From Rufibacter roseolus (GTDB lineage: Bacteria > Bacteroidota > Bacteroidia > Cytophagales > Hymenobacteraceae): DNA of 64,000 nt. Under the pieces are notes generated by a model, which saw nothing but the letters and a program-made list of their open reading frames with translations, ran no database searches and was not told the DNA's origin. Shown piece by piece: positions 41,326-48,313 of this stretch (positions are counted from its first letter, which is position 1; each line of letters opens with the position of its first letter). Made by a program: the position numbers and the translations under genes. The stretch lies in the NCBI RefSeq assembly GCF_017916365.1, contig NZ_JAFMSU010000003.1, positions 310,001 to 374,000 of the forward strand, given 5' to 3'.

Positions 41326-42219
41326 ATGGAGCTGCAACAAATAAAGTATTTTCTGGCCCTGGCGCAGGAGCTCCATTTCTGGAATACCGCCGAGAAAATG
41401 TTCATCACGCAGTCGGCGCTGAGCCGGCAGATCAAGGCTCTGGAGGAGGATTTGGGCGTGCAGCTTTTTGAGCGCAGCAAGCGGAACGTGAAGCTCACCC
41501 AGGCCGGCGTTTTCCTGCGCGACCGGTGGCTGCCCCTGCTGGAGGAGATCAACCGCATGCACCGGCAGGCCCGCAAGATTCACGAGGGCGCCTACGGGTC
41601 TATCTCCATCGGGTACCCGGGATCAGTGGCGTACGGTTTCCTGCCCGAGTTCATCTCCAGCATTGCGCAGACCTTGCCCGAGCTGAAGGTGGAACTGGTA
41701 GAGCCCACCGACATCAGCTTTGAACAGCTGCTGCTCAATTACCAGATGGACCTGGCCTTCAGGAGAGACCCCGCCGAGAACCCCGCCCTGCAGTCCATCA
41801 GCCTGTATTCAGAGCATTTCGCCCTGGCGGTGCCCCAGATCCACCGGTTGCGGCAGGACAATTTCAAGGGGCTGCAGGAGGTGAAAGACGAGAAGTTCAT
41901 CCTCTCGGGCCTGCACCACCAGACCTTGTATGTCAAAGGCCTGCGGCAGATTTTTAAGGAGTACGGCTTCACGCCCAACGTGTACATTGAATCTGATTTC
42001 GGGGGCATGATTCTGAGCCTGGTAGCCCGTGGTTTGGGCGTCACCATCTTGCCCAGTTCTTATTCCTTCGGGGCGCCGCCCGATGTAAGGTTCATCAACC
42101 TGCCGCACAAAGCCAACCTGTACGTGACCTGGCGCCGCGAAGACACCAGCCCCGTGCTCACCAACGTGCTGAAGCAAGTGCAGGAAACCGCCCAGAAATT
42201 CAACACCGACCAGATCTGA
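41326..42219 (+). CDS. LysR family transcriptional regulator
   Basis: 297 residues. N-terminal winged helix-turn-helix (1-60; MELQQIKYFLALAQELHFWNTAEKMFITQSALSRQIKALEEDLG), then a periplasmic-binding-protein-like effector domain (about 90-290). LysR proteins usually control the gene transcribed away from them, here the small membrane protein (distance 93 bp); the glutathione peroxidase gene downstream is convergent and a possible second target. Complete family length; inducer unknown. Confidence 0.95.
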   Translation: MELQQIKYFLALAQELHFWNTAEKMFITQSALSRQIKALEEDLGVQLFERSKRNVKLTQAGVFLRDRWLPLLEEINRMHRQARKIHEGAYGSISIGYPGSVAYGFLPEFISSIAQTLPELKVELVEPTDISFEQLLLNYQMDLAFRRDPAENPALQSISLYSEHFALAVPQIHRLRQDNFKGLQEVKDEKFILSGLHHQTLYVKGLRQIFKEYGFTPNVYIESDFGGMILSLVARGLGVTILPSSYSFGAPPDVRFINLPHKANLYVTWRREDTSPVLTNVLKQVQETAQKFNTDQI

Positions 42220-42244
42220 AGTCCCACAATAAGGCACTTTCAAG

Positions 42245-42310
42245 AAAAACGCCCCTAATACACAATGTTCTCGCGTTTTGGGGGCGTTTTCTATAAACCA
42301 GGCTACAATC
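42245..42310. terminator. terminator-like hairpin plus palindrome copy between convergent genes
   Basis: AAAACGCCCC (42246-42255) pairs with GGGGCGTTTT (42281-42290), and a palindrome-family copy follows (42274-42310; GTTTTGGGGGCGTTTT, CTAT, AAACCAGGCTACAATC). Together they could end both the LysR and glutathione peroxidase transcripts. Confidence 0.6.
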
Positions 42311-42909
42311 TAGCTCTTTGGCTGCTGCCGGAGCGCGGCCTTGATCTCCTCGCCTACCGGAGACACCGCCGGCCCGAAGTAATGCGTGAGGTTGCCCTGC
42401 TCATCTATTAGGTATTTGCTGAAATTCCAGTCGGGTTGGTGCTCGTTCCAGCCGTTTTTCTGGGCGTGTGACAGCCAGTCATATACCGGGTTCTGCCCCG
42501 GATTCTTCACCACCACGCTCTTCTTGGCCAGCGGAAACGTCACCCCGAAGTTCACCTGACAGAACTGCGAGATGGCGGCATCATTGTCTTTCTCCTGCTC
42601 CTTGAAATCATTGGCCGGGAACCCGATAATGACCAGATTATCTTTCTGTTCTTCATGCAACTGCTGCAATTCCTCGTACTGGCCGGTGTACCCGCAGTTG
42701 GAGGCCGTGTTCACCAGCAAGACCTTCTTGTTTCTGAACTGACTGAAATCCAGCGCGCTGCCGTTGTTGAGCGTGGCTTGCAACCCATAGAAAGGCTGGG
42801 CTGCGGGCACCTGCTGCCTGTTCTCCAGTATCTTCCCGTTTTTGGTTGACTTGGACAGCCGCATAATCAACGGGTACAGCCATTTCATGATTCTTTGTCT
42901 TAACTCCAT
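42310..42909 (-). CDS. glutathione peroxidase family protein (Cys type)
   Basis: 199 residues. Nucleophile in NTASNCGYTGQY (Cys instead of selenocysteine), GFPANDFKEQEK with the catalytic Gln, and WNFSKYLID with Trp-Asn, so the usual tetrad is present. The Cys normally found after GFP (GFPC) is Ala, but FCQVNFGV keeps the second Cys. About 40 extra residues (MKWLYPLIMRLSKSTKN...) lie before the domain without a clear signal peptide. It reduces peroxides using thioredoxin-like donors in most bacteria. Confidence 0.9.
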   Translation of the reverse strand: MELRQRIMKWLYPLIMRLSKSTKNGKILENRQQVPAAQPFYGLQATLNNGSALDFSQFRNKKVLLVNTASNCGYTGQYEELQQLHEEQKDNLVIIGFPANDFKEQEKDNDAAISQFCQVNFGVTFPLAKKSVVVKNPGQNPVYDWLSHAQKNGWNEHQPDWNFSKYLIDEQGNLTHYFGPAVSPVGEEIKAALRQQPKS

Positions 42910-42990
42910 GGGGTAAAGGTAAGGTTACAAGTTGAAGGTTTACGCCTGCGTACATCGCCAATCCATTTCACAGTGGTTTCTCCGGGGATA

Positions 42991-43698
42991 TCAGGCTTTC
43001 AGCCGATTGGCGAAAAAGGCAAGGGTGGTGGCCCAGGCTTCTTTGGCGGCCAGCGGGTGGTAACTGGCGCGTTCATCGCAGTGGAACCCATGGTCTGCGT
43101 ACGAGATCACAGTATTGATGTAGTCTTTGCCGGCTTCCTTCACTGCGTTGATGATGGTGTCAATCTTCTCCTGCGGAATGTGGGCGTCTCTACCACCCCA
43201 GAAAAACAGGTGCGGCCCATGCAGCTTACTAGCCTCGCCCGCCAGTGTATCCAGCCCGCCGCCGTAGTAAGACACCGCCGCCGCCAGGGGCAGCACCGTA
43301 TTGGCGATGAAAGACACCCGTCCGCCCAGGCAAAACCCAATGCTGCCAATCTTGTCCGGCTGCACAGTAGGTTGCTGTTGGAGCCAGTCAAACGAAGCCT
43401 GTAAATCGGCGGCCAGGCCTTCTTTGGTGATGGCCTGGTAGTGCGGCATGGCCGAGGCGAAATCAGAGTAGCTGATCTCCACCCGTCTGGCGGTGCGGTG
43501 AAACAGATCAGGGGCGATGACGGCGTACCCTTCCCCGCAAAGCCTATCCGCAATACTTCTGATGTGGCCATTCACCCCGAAAGCCTCCTGTAAAACAATG
43601 ATGGCCGGGAATGGGCCCGCTCCCTCGGGCAGCGCCACGTAAGCCTCCATGGGCGTACCATCGGTTACTTGCAGGGTAATAAAATCGTGGTTGGTCAT
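42991..43698 (-). CDS. dienelactone hydrolase family protein
   Basis: 235 residues, cytoplasmic. Alpha/beta hydrolase fold with nucleophile Cys in GFCLGGR, Asp in FWGGRDAHIP and His in YADHGFHCDERASYH, the DLH-type Cys-Asp-His triad. Likely a hydrolase of lactones or esters, or a detoxifying enzyme; substrate unknown. It lies 81 bp upstream of glutathione peroxidase on the same strand, perhaps one unit. Confidence 0.92.
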   Translation of the reverse strand: MTNHDFITLQVTDGTPMEAYVALPEGAGPFPAIIVLQEAFGVNGHIRSIADRLCGEGYAVIAPDLFHRTARRVEISYSDFASAMPHYQAITKEGLAADLQASFDWLQQQPTVQPDKIGSIGFCLGGRVSFIANTVLPLAAAVSYYGGGLDTLAGEASKLHGPHLFFWGGRDAHIPQEKIDTIINAVKEAGKDYINTVISYADHGFHCDERASYHPLAAKEAWATTLAFFANRLKA

Positions 43699-43755
43699 TC
43701 TGTAGTTGATTATGGTTCTGGCGCCAGGATTGCCTGATAGTTCCTTTACCGCAAA

Positions 43756-43796
43756 GTCTGTTTCAGCGCCAGTTTAACAAAAACACCTTCTAAACG
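43756..43796. repeat. intergenic palindrome family copy, degenerate
   Basis: GTCTGTTTCAGCGCCAGTTT, AAC, AAAAACACCTTCTAAACG; ends conserved, middle eroded. Confidence 0.45.
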
Positions 43797-43979
43797 AAAA
43801 GGTTACAACTGGGCATCGGCCAGAAGGGCTGCATGCTTTCTGTTTGTTATTGGAAAACGGCCCTAAATTGGCTTTCTGCAGGCAGGATGGCAAGCCGTAA
43901 GAATTAAGACCGAGCAACCATCCGGTTTTCAATCCGTTTTATAAGGCTGCAATTGATGTAGAACTTAACTCTAAAGGAT

Positions 43980-44276
43980 ATGAAAAAGGTAACATTTTTA
44001 GCGGCTTTGTTTCTGGCTGCCGGCCTGCAACTGAATACTGCCCAAGCCTCTGACCACCCGGTACAAGATACCACCCAGGTGAAAACCACTAACAAAGAGC
44101 GGGCAAAAACCGGGGTTAACCAGGTAGGCCACGGCGCCAAGTCAGTGGGCAAAGGCACCAAGAACCTGGCGGTAAGCGGCGCCAAGGCTACGGCCAAAGG
44201 CGCTAAGAAAGCCGGCAAAGCCGTGAAGAACACCACCAAAAAAGGCGTGAAAAAGGTAGACGAGAAGATTGACTAA
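43980..44276 (+). CDS. exported Lys/Ala/Gly-rich low-complexity protein
   Basis: 98 residues. Signal peptide about 1-23 (QASDHP follows). The mature chain repeats short K/G/A/T units: KGTKNLAVSGAKATAKGAKKAGKAVKNTTKKGVKK, histone-H1- or amphipathic-helix-like and very basic. It may bind polyanions in the periplasm or outside. No known family. Its stop is 2 bases from a perfect 37-bp inverted repeat. Confidence 0.8.
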   Translation: MKKVTFLAALFLAAGLQLNTAQASDHPVQDTTQVKTTNKERAKTGVNQVGHGAKSVGKGTKNLAVSGAKATAKGAKKAGKAVKNTTKKGVKKVDEKID

Positions 44277-44277
44277 C

Positions 44278-44354
44278 CTGGATAGAAATTCGCCCACAAA
44301 AAAAGCCTTCCTGAAGTTCAGGAAGGCTTTTTTTGTGGGCGAATTTCTATCCAG
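44278..44354. terminator. perfect 37-bp hairpin, bidirectional terminator candidate
   Basis: Arms 44278-44314 and 44318-44354 are exact reverse complements with a 3-base loop, containing AAAAAAA and TTTTTTT runs. It lies between convergent genes, 2 bases from one stop and 10 from the other. Confidence 0.92.
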
Positions 44355-44364
44355 TGTAAGAGGA

Positions 44365-45333
44365 TCAGTTCTCCTCCGCTCCGTTTTGCGGCAATTTCCG
44401 AACGGGCATGATCGTGAATTCCTGGATGCGCCAGTCCAGGTCCCTTACTTCCTGGAGCAATTTCTCTATCTGCTGGGTAAGCTGCCCGTTTTGGTCATGG
44501 GGCACCAAAAACGCCTCGCCAGAGTAAATATGGCCTTCCTCGCGCATCCTGAACGCGTGTTCCTTAATCCAGGACTGGCCTTTGAGTTTATGCTCTATCT
44601 GGTTGAGCAAAGGATCGGTTTCCTGGTCATCCACGGTCTTGGGGATTTGGTCCATGAGATCGAAAACAGCCTGCTTCAGGTTGGTGTAGCCGTCTTTGAT
44701 GATGTCCAGGGAGATGAGGAGCGCCGCCACCGAATCGGCCCACCACCAGCCCATTCCAATACCTATTATACCCGGAATCGCCGCCGCCCCCGTCATCCAG
44801 TCGGCTTTGTTCATGTCGGCATCGGTGTAGAGGTTCTTTTCGTGGAGTTGCTTGGCCAGGGGCAGCTTCATGCGGCCCAGGATCATGGCCGGTATGGTGC
44901 TGTAGAGCATGGCCGCAATCATGAGATAGCCCAGCCAGATCTCGTGCCCGAAAATGACTTTGATCCCGATGGTGGGGTGCTCCTGCTTGAGCAAGGTGTG
45001 CACCGAATCATAGATGAGAAAGCCCCCCACTGAGAACAAAGCCAGCGCGCTGCACAGATACGCAATACTCACCACCCGGTGGTACCCGTACGGAAAATTC
45101 TTGTTCGGTTTCTTGTGGAACACCCGCGAGGCGATCAGGAATGAAATGGAGGGCGTAAGGCTCAGGATATCCTCAAACCAGGCGGTTTTCATGGCCTGGG
45201 AGTTGCCCATGGTGAGGAACACCACAATGGAGGTAGTGATCAGGTAGCCTACCGTGATCCATTCCAGCTTTTTGGCTTTTTTGAAAACCGGCTGCAGTTC
45301 CTCTGGATATTCAAATCTGCTGACCTGTTTCAT
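44365..45333 (-). CDS. cation diffusion facilitator (CDF) family transporter
   Basis: 322 residues with about six membrane helices (first helix near 28-50) and a C-terminal cytoplasmic domain (about 225-320). Motif regions: WFEDILSLTPSISFLIASRVF and TDADMNKADWMTGAAAIPGIIGIGMGWWWADSVAALLISLDI, with acidic residues at the metal-binding positions. It exports Zn, Fe, Mn or a related divalent cation. Its start overlaps by 4 bp the end of a half-size solute-binding lipoprotein (45330-45809), implying a linked function. Confidence 0.9.
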   Translation of the reverse strand: MKQVSRFEYPEELQPVFKKAKKLEWITVGYLITTSIVVFLTMGNSQAMKTAWFEDILSLTPSISFLIASRVFHKKPNKNFPYGYHRVVSIAYLCSALALFSVGGFLIYDSVHTLLKQEHPTIGIKVIFGHEIWLGYLMIAAMLYSTIPAMILGRMKLPLAKQLHEKNLYTDADMNKADWMTGAAAIPGIIGIGMGWWWADSVAALLISLDIIKDGYTNLKQAVFDLMDQIPKTVDDQETDPLLNQIEHKLKGQSWIKEHAFRMREEGHIYSGEAFLVPHDQNGQLTQQIEKLLQEVRDLDWRIQEFTIMPVRKLPQNGAEEN

Positions 45334-45809
45334 GGCTGTACCCGGTTTTGGATGACGGATTTCTGCTGGTTCAGAAAGCTTTCCAGTTTCACGGTGAAGG
45401 CATTCTCTCCCATGATCACCGCCATGACGTGTTTCTTTTTCTCCACCTCTACAAACGGCCGGGTAAAAGAGATTTTGCTTTTCCAGGGCGAGTCATCTGT
45501 GAGCCCGGCAATTACTAAATGCAGTTCATTTTTCTCCAGATCCTCCAGCAGGTTCTGCTCAGAGTCATTCTGCCACTCTACTTGTGCGTTGATACTTTTA
45601 GCGAAGGCTTTCACCAGATCTGCCTCAATGCCGGTGGGGCCATCTGGGCCTTTCACCACCCAGGGCGGGTTCTCTGAGTACCCCACTTTGAGGGTTCCGT
45701 TGCTGACCTGCTCCAGCGTTTTCTCCGGGTCTTTGGGAAAGTCTTGGCAACTGGTGGCCAGCAGGAGAACGCAAAACAGGTAAAAGATAAAATAGCCACT
45801 GCTATGCAT
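45330..45809 (-). CDS. half-size solute-binding lipoprotein coupled to the CDF transporter
   Basis: 159 residues. Lipobox at LLLATSC (Cys21). It then has the N-terminal lobe of an SBP_bac_3 (amino-acid-type) binding protein: TLKVGYSENPPWVV, GIEADLVKAFAKSINAQVEW, LEKNELHLVIAGLTDDSPW, TRPFVEV. Family members are near 250 residues with two lobes. Here the second lobe is absent and the end (ENAFTVKLESFLNQQ) rejoins a C-terminal-like helix. A complete two-lobe clamp is therefore missing. Probably a sensor or accessory of the CDF protein, not a normal uptake receptor. Confidence 0.78.
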   Translation of the reverse strand: MHSSGYFIFYLFCVLLLATSCQDFPKDPEKTLEQVSNGTLKVGYSENPPWVVKGPDGPTGIEADLVKAFAKSINAQVEWQNDSEQNLLEDLEKNELHLVIAGLTDDSPWKSKISFTRPFVEVEKKKHVMAVIMGENAFTVKLESFLNQQKSVIQNRVQP

Positions 45810-46464
45810 GCGTAGGTTATTTAAGGTTAAGGGAGAAAACTGGGCGATATTTTCAGTCTATTGCTATATAGGACTAAAACAATTTACCCGAATTGCTGTT
45901 ATTACGCACTCCACGCCAGATTGGTTAATGCCCGGCCAGGTTGGTTTTAAAAGGAAGCATCTAAATTCCTTTCCGGAGAATCCTGGTCAGAATGCTCTAA
46001 TTCCCCACCCCTGCGTATCTCCCTGTTCTTCAATCCCCTGCTCTCTCCCTGATTCATCCCTTCCATTATTTTACAGAGTTAGCTTAGGTGACAGATCTCT
46101 TTTAGAAATTTGAGAACCAGTGAATTTGTAAGATTCCGTTTAGGGGCTATTCTATGAAAACGGCGGCAAAACCTAGGCCGGAACGCCGCTTCCTCAGACT
46201 CAGCCTGCTTAGCGGATATTTTAAGCTGTTGTGGCAAATTAATCTCAGCTTCAGGAAAGAACTTAGGGTGGGGTAAGCTTCTTTCCAGGAAATTGCTTTA
46301 AAGTTTTCGTCTTTCCTGCGGGCTTATTTTGCGTAAAAACAAATACACTAGGGTTAAAACAAAGGCAACGGTATTTCCATCCCAAATTTCTGAAAACAGG
46401 GAGAAAACCCGTTCTTTCCGTGGTTGAAGCTAATTATATTCAGGCCTCAGAATTACTCAACACC
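45810..46464. other. long non-coding gap
   Basis: AT-moderate stretch with one palindrome copy (46136-46174). I see no reliable gene. Open frames on both strands lack start context and conserved features. Confidence 0.5.
46136..46174. repeat. intergenic palindrome family copy
   Basis: CCGTTTAGGGGCTATT, CTATG, AAAACGGCGGCAAAACC. Confidence 0.6.
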
Positions 46465-46956
46465 ATGCGCTCCCATACCCTAAACTTCGTCACGATTGCC
46501 GCCTTGCTCCTCTGGGCCGGGATGGTCATTGGCATCTCCTTTATTGAAGCCCCTGTGAAATTCACCGCGCCTGGCATTACCCTGGCACTAGGCCTGGGCA
46601 TTGGGCGGCTGGTATTTGGCGTGCTGAACAAGGTGGAGATCGCGCTCTGCACCGTGGCGCTGCTGGGCCTGCTTTTCAACCATGGCACTAGAAAAGAATG
46701 GACTCTGCTTGGCTCTTTGACCAGTATTCTCTTGCTGCAGACGTTCTGGCTGCTGCCTACCCTGGACGTACGGACGCTGGCCGTTATTGCCGGAAACACA
46801 GCACCGGGAAGTAACCTGCATTACCTGTACATAGGGCTGGAAGTCATAAAACTAGTGTTGCTGGTTTCCAGTGCCGCCGTGGTGAACAACACCACTATCA
46901 AAGCAAAGCACGTAGAACGGCTCCGCCTCCACCAGCTCCAGAAAATGGTTTCGTGA
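46465..46956 (+). CDS. four-helix membrane protein
   Basis: 163 residues from the ATG at 46465 (MRSHTLNFVTI); a GTG at 46420 is in frame but adds a hydrophilic stretch. Four or more hydrophobic helices (about 8-28, 36-60, 62-95, 110-145), no catalytic motif. Reminiscent of DUF4149-type integral membrane proteins. Inner membrane; function unknown. Confidence 0.75.
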   Translation: MRSHTLNFVTIAALLLWAGMVIGISFIEAPVKFTAPGITLALGLGIGRLVFGVLNKVEIALCTVALLGLLFNHGTRKEWTLLGSLTSILLLQTFWLLPTLDVRTLAVIAGNTAPGSNLHYLYIGLEVIKLVLLVSSAAVVNNTTIKAKHVERLRLHQLQKMVS

Positions 46957-47012
46957 TTCTCCTCTCAATTGCCGAACGCGCCCGGGCCTCTTCCTGGCCA
47001 GAGAATTGCAGC

Positions 47013-47060
47013 GCCGTTTAAGGGTTGTTTAAAAGAAATCAGCCCTTAAACGGCTTTTCT
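47013..47060 (+). terminator. 12-bp hairpin terminator (palindrome family)
   Basis: GCCGTTTAAGGG (47013-47024) pairs with CCCTTAAACGGC (47043-47054), followed by TTTTCTCTTTT. It has GTTTAAGGG and CCCTTAAAC ends like the family and lies 57 bases after the preceding stop. Confidence 0.8.
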
Positions 47061-47228
47061 CTTTTGGGTAAGATTTCAGATTTTCATGACCGAAAAACCC
47101 TACCATCGGGTAAAACCTCTGCGGCCCGAATAAACACCTAATTATCAGGTTATATCCAACTATCCCCCTATAGAAGCGTAGCCAATACGCCCACACCCTG
47201 GATAATAGCCCCTGATAATTAGCATGAT

Positions 47229-48197
47229 ATGAAAAAAGGATTCACAATCGCTTTCCTGATACTTCTGGCCCTGGTAGTGGCCGCTGGGGTTGTCATCGCC
47301 ACCACGCCTACCAAAAAGCTCATTTCCTTTCTCGCGCCTAAGATTGACAACATCCGGATCACCGATACCAAAATTGGGGAGAAAACCGCCACCATGAACG
47401 TGCTCATGGATGTGGAGCCTTCGCTGGTATCCAGCTTCGTGGACAGTATTTCCTATAAATTCAAACTGTACAACAAAAGCGTGGCGCAGGGACAGAAGAG
47501 TTTTGAGCGCGATGCCAAACAGAAAAAGCAGACCATCAAATTCCCGATGACCATGGACCACAACAAAACCAGGGAACTGGTGCGGCGCCAGGTAAGGGAG
47601 GGCGAAAAAGTAAGGGCTTACATTCAGGCTTTCACCGATATCCCGCTGCTGGGCCGGCGCAAGTTTGACATAGACGAATCCCTGGACATGGTGATTCCGG
47701 CGGTGCCCGGCGCCGAGGTCACCAACCTCAAGATCACCGATTTCGGGCTGGACGAGATGGAGATGGTCATGACCATGAGCCTGGACAACCCCAATGAGTT
47801 TGATTTCTACATCCGGGATATGAAGATGACACTGAACTTCCCAGACAAGATGAGCTCCGTGGGCGGCACGGTGAAAGACTACCTGGTGAAGGCCCAAAGC
47901 GTGACCCCCATCCAAATTCAGGCCGTGTCTGACGTGAAGAAACCCCTGAAGACCACCTTCAAGACCCTTTTGGGCGACCACGTTTGGAACTACAACATGA
48001 AAACCTACATGGTGCTGGAGCCCAAAAGCGACGTGGTGGGCACTATTCACATGGATGCCGTGAAGACCGGTAAGATCAACGTGGTGCAGCAGCTCAAGAA
48101 AATAAAGGAAACCAAAAAGGCCGAGAAGAAAGACGAGAAAGAAGAAAAGAAAGAAGCCAAAGAGCAGCGCAAAGAAAAGAAGAAAGAAACCAGATAG
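47229..48197 (+). CDS. LEA type 2-like (WHy) exported or membrane-anchored protein
   Basis: 322 residues. N-terminal hydrophobic segment (MKKGFTIAFLILLALVVAAGVVI), then two LEA14-like beta domains (about 40-140 and 150-270), and a highly charged Lys/Glu tail (EKKDEKEEKKEAKEQRKEKKK) that is probably a disordered or coiled-coil extension. LEA-type folds are linked to desiccation tolerance. The anchor could hold it on the inner membrane facing the periplasm. Assigned from pattern only. Confidence 0.65.
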   Translation: MKKGFTIAFLILLALVVAAGVVIATTPTKKLISFLAPKIDNIRITDTKIGEKTATMNVLMDVEPSLVSSFVDSISYKFKLYNKSVAQGQKSFERDAKQKKQTIKFPMTMDHNKTRELVRRQVREGEKVRAYIQAFTDIPLLGRRKFDIDESLDMVIPAVPGAEVTNLKITDFGLDEMEMVMTMSLDNPNEFDFYIRDMKMTLNFPDKMSSVGGTVKDYLVKAQSVTPIQIQAVSDVKKPLKTTFKTLLGDHVWNYNMKTYMVLEPKSDVVGTIHMDAVKTGKINVVQQLKKIKETKKAEKKDEKEEKKEAKEQRKEKKKETR

Positions 48198-48202
48198 CCG
48201 CG

Positions 48203-48240
48203 CCTTGGGGCTTTTCCCAGAAAAACAGGGCATAAACTGT
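48203..48240. repeat. intergenic palindrome family copy
   Basis: CCTTGGGGCTTTT, CCCAG, AAAAACAGGGCATAAAC; 6 bases past the LEA-like gene stop. Confidence 0.6.
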
Positions 48241-48313
48241 TCTGCATCTGGTGGCATAAAAGTTTAAGGACAAAAGCGTATTTTGCTTTGCAAATTCTTG
48301 AATCCACCACCCT

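Noticed and set aside
45808-46113. 101-residue frame upstream of 46420
   Set aside because: No signal or motif and a Pro/Ser/Leu-rich low-quality composition; treated as non-coding.
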